Assembly (NCBI GenBank): GCA_963663245.1
Contig: OY760143.1
Coordinates: forward strand, 1,612,001-1,676,000
Reading direction: 5' to 3'
Length of the DNA: 64,000 nucleotides
Origin: JAFGVL01 sp963663245
GTDB taxonomy: Bacteria; Bacteroidota; Bacteroidia; Bacteroidales; Paludibacteraceae
Notes under the pieces: generated by a model
Told to the model about the DNA's origin: nothing
The model's input: only the letters and a program-made list of their open reading frames with translations
The model's database searches: none
Translations under genes and position numbers: made by a program
Shown: positions 1-8,106 of the stretch, piece after piece
Numbering within the stretch: the stretch's first letter is position 1
Layout: the number at the start of each line of letters is the position of its first letter

Positions 1-387
1 GATTTACCAAATATGAATTTACCACCATGCCACACTTTTTATCAATTCTATGTCGCTGATGGTAAGTTAAGCTTACAATTGTATCAACGAAGCGCTGATG
101 TCTTTTTAGGTATTCCATTTAATATCGCGTCTTATGCATTATTACTACAAATGGTAGCTCAAGTTACTGATTTAAAGGTGGGAGATTTTATACATACAAT
201 AGGAGATGCTCACGTATATCTGAATCATATAGAACAAGTTAAACTACAATTGAGTCGTACAACTCTTTCATTACCTACAATGAGTATTAATCCTGAAAAG
301 AAAAGCATTTTTGATTTTGTTTTTGAAGATTTCACCTTACAAAACTACGAATCACATCCTCATATTAAAGGAGAAGTATCTATTTAA
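1..387 (+). CDS. thyA: Thymidylate synthase, C-terminal part (gene runs in from the left edge)
   Basis: This is the C-terminal part of thymidylate synthase, which methylates dUMP to dTMP using 5,10-methylene-tetrahydrofolate. The reading frame is open from base 1, so the visible ATG at 13 is internal. The catalytic cysteine lies in LPPCHTFYQFYV, followed by the dUMP-binding QLYQRSADVFLGIPFNIASY region, the GDAHVYLNH loop and the usual short C-terminus ending in I. The sequence lines up closely with the C-terminal part of the E. coli protein as I recall it. folA follows on the same strand after about 115 bp. That pairing is common because thymidylate synthase produces the dihydrofolate that DHFR recycles. 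The only limitation is the missing N-terminus. Confidence 0.95.
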   Translation, partial: DLPNMNLPPCHTFYQFYVADGKLSLQLYQRSADVFLGIPFNIASYALLLQMVAQVTDLKVGDFIHTIGDAHVYLNHIEQVKLQLSRTTLSLPTMSINPEKKSIFDFVFEDFTLQNYESHPHIKGEVSI

Positions 388-503
388 AAGGCTTACATAA
401 TAAAATGTTGATAAGTTTTTGCACAAAACACACTATTATGTGTAACAAAATATCTAAACTTGTCGTCTTATATTGAAATCAGTACTAACTAAAATAATTA
501 AGT

Positions 504-995
504 ATGTGTTCTGTATCTATTATTGCCGCTGTAGCAAAAAATAAAGCCATCGGTAAAAACAATGGGTTATTATGTCATATACCCGGTGATTTAAAGCGAT
601 TCAAGTCACTAACGACAAATCATGCTGTTATTATGGGTCGTCATACATTTGAGTCACTACCTAAAGGCCCATTACCAAATCGTAAAAATATTATTATCAC
701 AACTATGCCGGAACATATTGTGGGTGACTGTTTTCCTGCTGATTCATTAGAAGATGCATTTGATTTAGCTGGAAAAGAAAAAGAAGTATTTGTTATTGGT
801 GGTGGGGCTATTTACAAACAAGCGATTGACAAAGCGAATAAAATGTACCTAACATTAATAAATGGTGAATTTGAAGGGGACACCTTCTTCCCTGAAGTTA
901 ATTTTGACGAATGGAAAGAGATATTTAGAGAAGAACACAAAGCATCTGGAGATTGTCCACACGACTTTTCCTTTGTAAATTATGAAAGAAAATAA
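504..995 (+). CDS. folA: Dihydrofolate reductase
   Basis: This enzyme reduces dihydrofolate to tetrahydrofolate with NADPH and works with the thymidylate synthase just upstream. At 163 residues it has normal DHFR length. The N-terminal SIIAAVAKNKAIG strand, the substrate-binding acidic residue Asp29 in IPGDLKRFK, the NADPH-binding VIMGRHTFESLP segment and the FVIGGGAIYKQAI motif are all present. In the Met20-type loop the position that is Trp22 in E. coli is Cys24 here (GLLCHIPGD), a variation worth noting for antifolate binding. A bidirectional terminator lies a few bases past the stop, shared with the convergent guaB. A weak -7-like TAAACTTG lies about 45 bp upstream of the ATG. Confidence 0.95.
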   Translation: MCSVSIIAAVAKNKAIGKNNGLLCHIPGDLKRFKSLTTNHAVIMGRHTFESLPKGPLPNRKNIIITTMPEHIVGDCFPADSLEDAFDLAGKEKEVFVIGGGAIYKQAIDKANKMYLTLINGEFEGDTFFPEVNFDEWKEIFREEHKASGDCPHDFSFVNYERK

Positions 996-1000
996 AAAAA

Positions 1001-1025
1001 GCCTCACTAAGTGAGGCTTTTTTTA
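1001..1025. terminator. Bidirectional terminator between folA and guaB
   Basis: A perfect 7-bp stem GCCTCAC/GTGAGGC with a TAA loop is flanked by A-rich sequence on the left and T-rich sequence on the right. It can therefore end both the rightward folA transcript and the leftward guaB transcript. Confidence 0.85.
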
Positions 1026-1042
1026 TTTTCTTTAAATTATAT

Positions 1043-2530
1043 TTATTCTTTCACAATAACATCATGTGCACCACCCTCAATTATACTAGTAGATGATACT
1101 AATGTTATTTTAGCATTTTTTTCCAAATCTTTTAATGAAGTTACACCACAACTACACATAGTAGATTTCACCTTTCCAACAGTCAAGTCTAAGTTATCTT
1201 TCAATTTACCTGCGTAAGGGACAAAACTATCTACACCTTCTTCAAATTTTAATCCATCATCTCCGCCCATATCATATCGTTGCCAGTTACGAGCTCGGTT
1301 AGACCCTTCGCCCCAATACTCTTTTACATAATTACCATTTACCATCATCTTACGTGTAGGGCTTTCGTCAAAACGAGCAAAATATCTTCCCATCATAATA
1401 AAATCGGCTCCCATAGCTAAGGCTAATACCATATGATAATCCTGAACAATACCACCATCAGAACAAATTGGAATATAAGTGCCTGTTTTTTCAAAATAAG
1501 CATCACGAGCAGCTGCAACTTCAATTAAAGCTGTTGCTTGCCCTCGTCCAATGCCTTTTTGTTCTCTAGTTATACATATAGAACCTCCTCCTACTCCTAC
1601 TTTAACAAAGTCAGCTCCTGCTTCAGCAAGGTATAAGAAACCTTCTTTATCAACAACATTTCCTGCCCCAACTTTAACGTTGTCTCCAAATGTCTTTCGA
1701 ACATAATCCAATGTTTCCTTTTGCCAAACAGAATAGCCGTCGGATGAATCAATACACATAACATCAACCCCTGCCTCAACTAAAGCTGGAATACGTTCTT
1801 CATAGTCACGAGTATTAATACCTGCTCCAACAATTAAACGTTTTTTATCATCTGATACTTCATTGGGATATTCCTTATGGCTATCATAATCCTTACGGAA
1901 AACAAAAAAACATAAATTTTGATTCTTATCAATAATAGGTAAAGCATTTAACTTATTGTCCCATATAATATCATTTGCTTCATTAAGAGATATCCCATAC
2001 TCCCCATATATTAAACGCTCATATGGAGTCATAAACTCTTTTACCTTTTTATTATGATCATCACGGGTTGCTCTATAATCTCTTCCTGTTACAATCCCTA
2101 AAATCTTTCCATTGGAAGTCCCATCTTCTGTAATACCTATTGTAGAAAATCCTGTTTTTTCTTTTAACTCAATAACATCAGCCAATGTGTTTTCAGGAGT
2201 TAAGTTCGCATTACTAGTAACAAATCCAGACTTATAGCTCTTTACTTTTTTAACCATACTAACCTGTTCTTCAATGGTTTGAGATCCAAAAATAAAAGAC
2301 AAACCACCATTTTTTGCTAGTGCTATTGACATATTATGGTCAGAAACCGACTGCATAATAGCTGATACAAAAGGGATATTAACAGAAATAGTTGATTCCT
2401 GACCTTTCTCAAATTTTACAAGAGATGTTTTTAATGATACTAAATCTGGAATACAGTCTTTTGTGGTTAAACCTGGGATTAATAAATATTCGCTAAATGT
2501 TCTTGAAGCTTCTGATAAGAATTGTGCCAT
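1043..2530 (-). CDS. guaB: IMP dehydrogenase, Tritrichomonas foetus-like lineage
   Basis: It oxidises IMP to XMP with NAD+, the committed step of GMP synthesis. It has 495 residues: a TIM barrel interrupted by a two-CBS-domain insert at about residues 100-215. The catalytic cysteine is Cys319 in GGGSICITREQKGIGRGQ, the Arg418-Tyr419 base pair lies in NWQRYD, Asp261 lies in CIDSSDG, and the C-terminus EGGAHDVIVKE is intact. These motifs differ from the usual bacterial GIGPGSICTTR form. They match the protozoan T. foetus enzyme closely, including residue numbering as I recall it. A TAATTTTG -7 box lies 30 bp upstream. The gene converges on folA. Confidence 0.95.
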   Translation of the reverse strand: MAQFLSEASRTFSEYLLIPGLTTKDCIPDLVSLKTSLVKFEKGQESTISVNIPFVSAIMQSVSDHNMSIALAKNGGLSFIFGSQTIEEQVSMVKKVKSYKSGFVTSNANLTPENTLADVIELKEKTGFSTIGITEDGTSNGKILGIVTGRDYRATRDDHNKKVKEFMTPYERLIYGEYGISLNEANDIIWDNKLNALPIIDKNQNLCFFVFRKDYDSHKEYPNEVSDDKKRLIVGAGINTRDYEERIPALVEAGVDVMCIDSSDGYSVWQKETLDYVRKTFGDNVKVGAGNVVDKEGFLYLAEAGADFVKVGVGGGSICITREQKGIGRGQATALIEVAAARDAYFEKTGTYIPICSDGGIVQDYHMVLALAMGADFIMMGRYFARFDESPTRKMMVNGNYVKEYWGEGSNRARNWQRYDMGGDDGLKFEEGVDSFVPYAGKLKDNLDLTVGKVKSTMCSCGVTSLKDLEKNAKITLVSSTSIIEGGAHDVIVKE

Positions 2531-2559
2531 ATCTGTCAGTTTTTAGGAGTAAAATTGCG

Positions 2560-2567
2560 CAAAATTA
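2560..2567 (-). promoter_or_regulatory. Putative guaB -7 promoter element
   Basis: TAATTTTG on the minus strand fits the Bacteroidota -7 consensus TAnnTTTG. It lies about 30 bp upstream of the guaB ATG, which would give a short leader. No convincing TTTG -33 box is visible. Confidence 0.45.
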
Positions 2568-2623
2568 ACAAAAATACACGACTTTATTAGGGGAAAGAGC
2601 AATAATTTAGCTTTTAAATAGAA

Positions 2624-2920
2624 TCATTTGTTCGGATTCTTAGGAAACCAACCTTTTTCAACTCTTTTTTTTTGATGAAATAACTCCAGAATACTCCATA
2701 ATAAAGAAAAGCCAAGTATTCCTAAAACAACTGATACTATTAAATTCTGAATTAATATAGATAAAAAAATACAGGCCACTCCAAGTATTAAAAATACAGG
2801 CCAAATTTTAGTACCAAAGTAATACTCTCCTTTTATTACTACTGGATGAAGTAGACCTATTATTAAAAAGGCCGACAATCCAATAATTATCCCGTAAAAC
2901 TGAGTTATTGAATCTATCAT
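2624..2920 (-). CDS. DUF4491 family small membrane protein
   Basis: This is a 98-residue integral membrane protein of unknown function. It resembles DUF4491 proteins of Bacteroidales: an N-terminal GIIIGLSAFLIIGLLHPVVIKGEYYFG segment, two more hydrophobic segments at about residues 40-57 and 60-80, and a charged tail ending KKGWFPKNP-like (here RVEKGWFPKNPNK). The fairly invariant HPVVIKGEYYFGT stretch and the GWFPKNP tail are the family hallmarks. It stands alone, upstream of guaB in the same orientation with a gap of about 90 bp that contains the guaB -7 box, so it may be a separate unit. The family assignment is from memory; no biochemical role is known to me. Confidence 0.8.
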   Translation of the reverse strand: MIDSITQFYGIIIGLSAFLIIGLLHPVVIKGEYYFGTKIWPVFLILGVACIFLSILIQNLIVSVVLGILGFSLLWSILELFHQKKRVEKGWFPKNPNK

Positions 2921-3269
2921 TATAGGTAATTTAAGAATTTATAACAATTGTGAAAAACAACTTGAACAAAGTAACAATTAATTTTAATTTATTCATAGTT
3001 CATATACCTCATATTTTCCAAAACAAACATAAACAACTGATAAACAGATAATTTTAACAATATGATTCATAGTCAACAATAGCAATTCGTTAGCTTATTG
3101 AGTTGCACTACAGCTTTATACAAGTAGCTCTGAGCACAGACATACCTAGATGTGGAAAAAAATAAGTAAAAAAATGCCCCAAGTTTTATTATTTAGATTA
3201 AATTTGTCGCGCTTTTAAAGTGAAATAATTTTAACAACTAATATTTTTAATCATTAAATTTTTTAAACT
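2921..3269. other. Intergenic region between divergent DUF4491 gene and hppA
   Basis: This is about 350 bp of AT-rich DNA with no open frame of note. I find one -7-like TAAATTTG for hppA near its right end. I see no tRNA-like fold, repeat or terminator. A short conserved leader or sRNA cannot be excluded by eye. Confidence 0.5.
3199..3206 (+). promoter_or_regulatory. Putative hppA -7 promoter element
   Basis: TAAATTTG matches TAnnTTTG and lies about 65 bp upstream of the hppA ATG. No TTTG is found at the -33 distance, so the call rests on the -7 box alone. Confidence 0.4.
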
Positions 3270-5492
3270 ATGTGTTTAGATTCAGTTATTTATTTAGTCC
3301 TAGCCGCTTCAATTATAGCGTTAGGATTTGCATTCTTCTTCTTTAAGCAATTAATGAAAGAAGACGAAGGAACAGACATGATGAAAAAAATTGCACAACA
3401 CGTTCGTGATGGTGCAATGGCTTATCTAAAACAACAATACAAGATTGTAATAATCGTATTTGTTGTATTAGCAATCGTGTTTACTGTTATGGCAATCAAT
3501 GGTCTTCAAAACGAATGGGTACCATTTGCTTTCTTAACAGGAGGTTTCTTCTCAGGTTTAGCAGGATTCTTCGGAATGAAAACAGCTACTTATGCTTCTG
3601 CTCGTACAGCTAACGCTGCAAAGAACTCGTTAAACCACGGGTTAAGAGTTGCTTTCCGTTCTGGAGCTGTAATGGGACTAACAGTTGTTGGTCTTGCTTT
3701 ATTAGACATCGCTCTTTGGTACATCGTGCTTGACAAGTTTGTTGACATTGAAGGTACTGAAAAGATAATGATGATCACAACTACTATGCTTACGTTTGGT
3801 ATGGGTGCTTCTACTCAAGCTTTATTTGCTCGTGTAGGTGGTGGTATTTATACTAAAGCTGCTGATGTTGGTGCTGACCTTGTTGGTAAAGTTGAAGCTG
3901 GTATTCCAGAAGATGATCCACGTAACCCTGCAACTATTGCAGATAACGTAGGTGATAACGTAGGTGATGTAGCCGGTATGGGTGCTGACCTTTATGAATC
4001 ATATGCTGGTTCTATTCTTGCTACTGCTGCACTTGGTGCTGCTGCATTTAGAGCTGTTCCAGAAATGCAATTAAAAGCTGTATTTGCTCCAATGTTAATT
4101 GCTGCAGTTGGTGTTGTTCTATCTATTATTGGTATCTTTTTAGTAAGAACCAAAGAAGGTGCAACTATGAAAGACTTACTTAAATCTTTAGGTTTAGGTG
4201 TTAATGTTAGTTCTATCTTAATTGCTGTTGCAACTTTTGGTATTTTATATACATTACAACTTGATAACTGGTTTGGTATTTCATTCTCTGTTATTGTTGG
4301 TTTAGCTGCTGGTATTATTATTGGTCAAGCTACTGAGTACTATACTTCTTTAGACTTCAGACCTACTCAAAAAGTAGCTGAAAGTTCTGAAACTGGTCCT
4401 GCTACCGTTATTATTTCTGGTATTGGATTAGGTATGCTTTCTACTGCTATTCCTGTATTAACTATTGGTGTAGCTATTATCATGTCATTCTTATGTGCTA
4501 TCAATTTTGATACTGCTAACTTAATGTCTGATGGTAACTTAAGCATCGGTCTATATGGTATTGGTATTGCTGCTGTTGGTATGCTTTCAACATTAGGTAT
4601 TACATTAGCAACTGATGCTTATGGTCCTATCGCTGATAACGCTGGTGGTAACGCTGAAATGGCTGGTCTTGATAAAGAAGTTCGTGAACGTACGGATGCT
4701 TTAGATGCACTAGGTAACACTACTGCTGCAACTGGTAAAGGTTTTGCTATTGGTTCTGCTGCTTTAACTGCTCTTGCTTTATTAGCTTCATTCGTTGAAG
4801 AAGCAAAAATTGCATTGGTTCGTTTAGCTGAGCATGCTGGTGAAGCTGTTGAAGTTGGTACAGCAATGTTAGAAAAATCTGAAATTGCAGAATTATCATT
4901 TAATCACTTTATGGAATTATACCAAGTAACTCTAATCAACCCAGTTGTATTAGTAGGTATCTTTATTGGTTCTATGATGGCATTCTTATTCTGTGGATTA
5001 ACAATGAACGCTGTAGGTCGTGCTGCTCAAAGCATGGTTGAAGAAGTTCGCCGTCAGTTCCGTGAAATCAAAGGAATCATGGAAGGAAAAACTGAGCCAG
5101 ATTACGCACGTTGTGTAGAGATTTCTACAAAAGGTGCTCAAAAGGAAATGTTATTACCTTCTATCTTAGCTATCGCTATTCCAATCTTAACAGGTCTTAT
5201 CTTAGGCGTTCCTGGCGTACTTGGTTTATTAGTTGGTGGTCTTGGTGCTGGTTTCGTATTAGCTATCTTTATGGCTAACGCAGGTGGTGCATGGGATAAC
5301 GCTAAAAAATACGTTGAGCAAGGTAACTGTGGTGGTAAAGGTTCTGAGAACCACAAAGCAACTGTTACTGGTGATACTGTAGGTGATCCATTTAAAGATA
5401 CTTCTGGTCCATCATTGAACATCCTTATTAAATTAATGAGCATGGTTTCAATCGTGATGGTTGGTTTAACTGTATCTTCTGCATTGTTGTAG
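3270..5492 (+). CDS. hppA: K+-dependent membrane pyrophosphatase, probably Na+- or Na+,H+-pumping
   Basis: This integral membrane enzyme hydrolyses pyrophosphate from biosynthesis and exports cations, sparing ATP. It has 740 residues and about 16 predicted helices. The substrate site is clear: DVGADLVGKVE at 199-209, then DDPRNPATIADNVGDNVGD and the second half TDAYGPIADNAGGNAEMAG near 448-466. In GNTTAATGKG, Ala486 and Gly489 replace the Lys/Thr of K+-independent enzymes, so K+ dependence is expected. Glu243 in ADLYESY corresponds to the Na+-gate glutamate of the Thermotoga enzyme. Thr90, Phe94 and Asp146 coincide with residues I recall as marking Bacteroides Na+,H+-PPases. Codon use is richer in GC than its neighbours, as in highly expressed genes. 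A terminator follows. Confidence 0.95.
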   Translation: MCLDSVIYLVLAASIIALGFAFFFFKQLMKEDEGTDMMKKIAQHVRDGAMAYLKQQYKIVIIVFVVLAIVFTVMAINGLQNEWVPFAFLTGGFFSGLAGFFGMKTATYASARTANAAKNSLNHGLRVAFRSGAVMGLTVVGLALLDIALWYIVLDKFVDIEGTEKIMMITTTMLTFGMGASTQALFARVGGGIYTKAADVGADLVGKVEAGIPEDDPRNPATIADNVGDNVGDVAGMGADLYESYAGSILATAALGAAAFRAVPEMQLKAVFAPMLIAAVGVVLSIIGIFLVRTKEGATMKDLLKSLGLGVNVSSILIAVATFGILYTLQLDNWFGISFSVIVGLAAGIIIGQATEYYTSLDFRPTQKVAESSETGPATVIISGIGLGMLSTAIPVLTIGVAIIMSFLCAINFDTANLMSDGNLSIGLYGIGIAAVGMLSTLGITLATDAYGPIADNAGGNAEMAGLDKEVRERTDALDALGNTTAATGKGFAIGSAALTALALLASFVEEAKIALVRLAEHAGEAVEVGTAMLEKSEIAELSFNHFMELYQVTLINPVVLVGIFIGSMMAFLFCGLTMNAVGRAAQSMVEEVRRQFREIKGIMEGKTEPDYARCVEISTKGAQKEMLLPSILAIAIPILTGLILGVPGVLGLLVGGLGAGFVLAIFMANAGGAWDNAKKYVEQGNCGGKGSENHKATVTGDTVGDPFKDTSGPSLNILIKLMSMVSIVMVGLTVSSALL

Positions 5493-5515
5493 AAAACGAT
5501 TCATTCAATATAGAA

Positions 5516-5545
5516 AAGCCTCACTCTTTTGGAGTGGGGCTTTTT
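5516..5545 (+). terminator. hppA terminator
   Basis: The stem GCCTCACTC/GAGTGGGGC has one G-U pair and a TTTTG-type loop, and is followed by TTTTTAT. It lies about 25 bp past the hppA stop codon. Confidence 0.85.
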
Positions 5546-5591
5546 ATTTGCCAAAAATCATTAAACAAGAATGGTTTCTGAAGAAATCTAT

Positions 5592-5599
5592 TATTTTTG
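5592..5599 (+). promoter_or_regulatory. Putative -7 promoter element for the beta-helix lipoprotein operon
   Basis: TATTTTTG matches TAnnTTTG and lies 19 bp upstream of the ATG at 5619, just after the hppA terminator. This suggests a new transcription unit with a very short leader. The -33 region is not clear. Confidence 0.45.
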
Positions 5600-5618
5600 T
5601 AAACTAATTTATTAGTTC

Positions 5619-7058
5619 ATGAAAGCACAAAAACAGATTCTACTTCTACTACTTATTTTAATAAGTGTACTTTCTTTTAACTCTTGTAAGGATGATGAAG
5701 TATCTACCAACCCTAGCTACCAACTTGCTTTTAGTGAAAACACCCTCACATTTGATACTGTCTTCACAACTATAGGCTCAACAACTGCATCAATTCTTGT
5801 ATACAATAATAATAAAGAAGCTTTAAATATATCTTCCATACATTTAGCTGAAGGAGCTAGCTCACCATTTAAGATTAATGTGTCAGGCAAAAACAGCCTA
5901 GATCATTCTTTTGAAAATACATATATTAGGGGAAAAGATAGTTTGTTTATTTTTGTTCAAGTAACCGTTGATCCTACTCTTCAAAACACTCCTTTATTAA
6001 TTGAAGACTCAATTGTCTTTAAAGTAAATGGTAATACACAATACCTTACTTTACAAGCTTATGGTCAAGATGTAATTATCTTAAAAGACAAATTTATATT
6101 GAATGACACAACACTATTAAATACAAAGCCATATCTTATTTTTGGAGACTTAAGTATTGGTCCATCTAAAACACTCACAATTGAAAAAGGAAGCACATTA
6201 CACTTCCATAATAATGCAGCACTTAAGGTACATGGAAATTTAAATGCTATTGGGACGCTTAATGAGCCTATTACATTTAGAGGTGACCGTATTGATAATA
6301 TTTTTAAAGACACTCCATATGATGCTTATTCTGGTCAATGGGATGGACTAATTTTTACAGCAGAAACTGGCATACATGTATTAGAACATGTAAATATTAG
6401 AAATGCAAAAACGGGTATAGACATTGAATGTGGAGACCTTGTAATGCCAAAACTATCAATAAAAAATAGCATTATTCACAATTTCGATTCATGTGGAATT
6501 AAAGCTAAAAAGGCTGATTTAGAGATTGTTAACTCTCAAATTTCCAATACGGGTCAGTACTGTATTAAAATTCAAGGAGGTAATTTTAAACTTAGCCACT
6601 GTACTTTAGCTAACTATTTCTCTAAAATAAAAAGGTCTACACCATCTGTATACATTACAAACCACGAAGATGAAGGTCAATCTTTACTTCCAATTACTCA
6701 AGGGACAATTAAAAATTGTATTATTCATGGCAATAGAGATGACGAATTAACTCTTGATTATAAGTACGATAATACTCCTGTTGCAACAGACTTTAACGTA
6801 ACTATCTCCAACAGTTTAATTAACAGTGATAGCTCTGCTGATACTTATTATTCAAATATATTGTGGAGTAATAGCTCTGAATTAATCTTTGAGGAGACTG
6901 AAGAGTATCCATATAACTTTGCTTTACATCAAGATTCTCCAGCAAAAAATTCTGCTGATATGATAACAGCTGCGCTATATCCTACTGATAAAAATGATAC
7001 CAACAGATTAATTGATGGACAAGCTGATATGGGAGCTTACGAATGGGTTACTCCTTAA
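5619..7058 (+). CDS. Right-handed beta-helix lipoprotein (choice-of-anchor Q type)
   Basis: This is a 479-residue predicted lipoprotein. The signal peptide ends in a lipobox, FNSC, with Cys23 followed by KDDE, which in Bacteroidota often permits surface display. Residues 30-150 look like a beta-sandwich. From about 170 onward there are short repeating strands (HVNIRNAKTGIDI, LSIKNSIIHNF, LEIVNSQISNTG, FKLSHCTLANY) typical of parallel beta-helix proteins. The C-terminus NRLIDGQADMGAYEW is the signature end of choice-of-anchor Q domains. Polysaccharide binding or cleavage is possible but no catalytic site is evident. The nuclease-like gene starts 12 bp downstream, so the two are probably co-transcribed. 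Confidence 0.8.
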   Translation: MKAQKQILLLLLILISVLSFNSCKDDEVSTNPSYQLAFSENTLTFDTVFTTIGSTTASILVYNNNKEALNISSIHLAEGASSPFKINVSGKNSLDHSFENTYIRGKDSLFIFVQVTVDPTLQNTPLLIEDSIVFKVNGNTQYLTLQAYGQDVIILKDKFILNDTTLLNTKPYLIFGDLSIGPSKTLTIEKGSTLHFHNNAALKVHGNLNAIGTLNEPITFRGDRIDNIFKDTPYDAYSGQWDGLIFTAETGIHVLEHVNIRNAKTGIDIECGDLVMPKLSIKNSIIHNFDSCGIKAKKADLEIVNSQISNTGQYCIKIQGGNFKLSHCTLANYFSKIKRSTPSVYITNHEDEGQSLLPITQGTIKNCIIHGNRDDELTLDYKYDNTPVATDFNVTISNSLINSDSSADTYYSNILWSNSSELIFEETEEYPYNFALHQDSPAKNSADMITAALYPTDKNDTNRLIDGQADMGAYEWVTP

Positions 7059-7070
7059 ATTCATACTTAG

Positions 7071-8099
7071 ATGCGCCTATACATCATTCTACTCATTCTT
7101 TTTTTTTCTACACACTTATATTCACAAAATAGTAAGCCTGAGAGCTATACTATAATATGTTACAATGTAGAGAATCTTTTTGATTGTAAGGATGATCCTA
7201 TTAAAAACGACCAAGAATTTCTACCTAAAGGCAAAAAATATTGGAATAATACTAAATACCAAACCAAGCTAAACAATATAGCTCGAGTAATTACGAGCAT
7301 TGGAAAATGGAAAAAACCAATATTAATAGGTTTATGCGAAATTGAAAATAAACACACCTTAGATGGGCTCACCAAATATTCTGGTCTAAAAAGGCTTCGA
7401 TATAAGTACATCCACAAAGAATCTCCTGACAGAAGAGGTATTGATGTAGCTCTACTCTACCAGCCTAAACAATTTAAGCTAATAAATAGTGATTTCTTTA
7501 TAATCTCTATGCCCAGTAATAAAAGGATGAAAACAAGAGATATTCTTTACGCATCGGGCAAATTACCCAATGGAGATACGTTGCATGTTTTTGTAAACCA
7601 TTTCCCCTCTCGCTATGGAGGAGAAAAAAAAAGCAAGCCTAAAAGAGTTTATGTAGCAAGTGTTTTAAAGTCTAAAGTGGATAGTATAAAACGACTCTCT
7701 CCCAAGGCTAATATTCTAATAATGGGAGATTTCAATGATTTTCCTACAGATACTAGTCTTAAAGATATTTTAAAGGCTAAAAAACTAAATGAGAACATAA
7801 ATGAAAAAGATTTATATAACCTAGCCTATAATTATCAAGACAGCAGAAAAATAGGCAGCAATAAATACAAAGGCATTTGGGGTATGTTAGACCAATTTAT
7901 TGTTTCAGGAAATTTACTTTTACCAGAAAACTCTCTTTTCATCAAGAAAAAAAACATGTACATTTGTCAAGAAAATTTTTTAATGGAAGATGACACGCGC
8001 TATTTAGGGAAAAAACCGAAACGGACTTATATTGGCTACAAATACAATAAAGGCTACAGCGACCATTTACCAATATATCTAGATCTCATCATTAAGTAA
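7071..8099 (+). CDS. Secreted endonuclease/exonuclease/phosphatase family protein
   Basis: This 342-residue protein has an N-terminal signal peptide (cut near SQNSKP). Its fold is that of the metal-dependent endonuclease/exonuclease/phosphatase superfamily. The expected active-site strings appear in order: CYNVENLFD (Asn), GLCEIEN (Glu, metal), VFVNHFPSR (His), IMGDFNDFPTD (Asp and Asn) and the C-terminal GYSDHLPIYLDL (Asp-His). Such secreted forms in Bacteroidota may act as nucleases or phosphodiesterases outside the cytoplasm; the substrate cannot be told from sequence. It sits between the beta-helix lipoprotein and the LutA-like gene with spacings of 12 and 7 bp, so one operon is likely. 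Confidence 0.88.
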   Translation: MRLYIILLILFFSTHLYSQNSKPESYTIICYNVENLFDCKDDPIKNDQEFLPKGKKYWNNTKYQTKLNNIARVITSIGKWKKPILIGLCEIENKHTLDGLTKYSGLKRLRYKYIHKESPDRRGIDVALLYQPKQFKLINSDFFIISMPSNKRMKTRDILYASGKLPNGDTLHVFVNHFPSRYGGEKKSKPKRVYVASVLKSKVDSIKRLSPKANILIMGDFNDFPTDTSLKDILKAKKLNENINEKDLYNLAYNYQDSRKIGSNKYKGIWGMLDQFIVSGNLLLPENSLFIKKKNMYICQENFLMEDDTRYLGKKPKRTYIGYKYNKGYSDHLPIYLDLIIK

Positions 8100-8106
8100 A
8101 AACCAA

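Noticed and set aside
2921..3269. Possible tRNA or riboswitch in the longest gene-free stretch before hppA
   Set aside because: No cloverleaf, T-loop motif or known aptamer core was visible; only AT-rich spacer.
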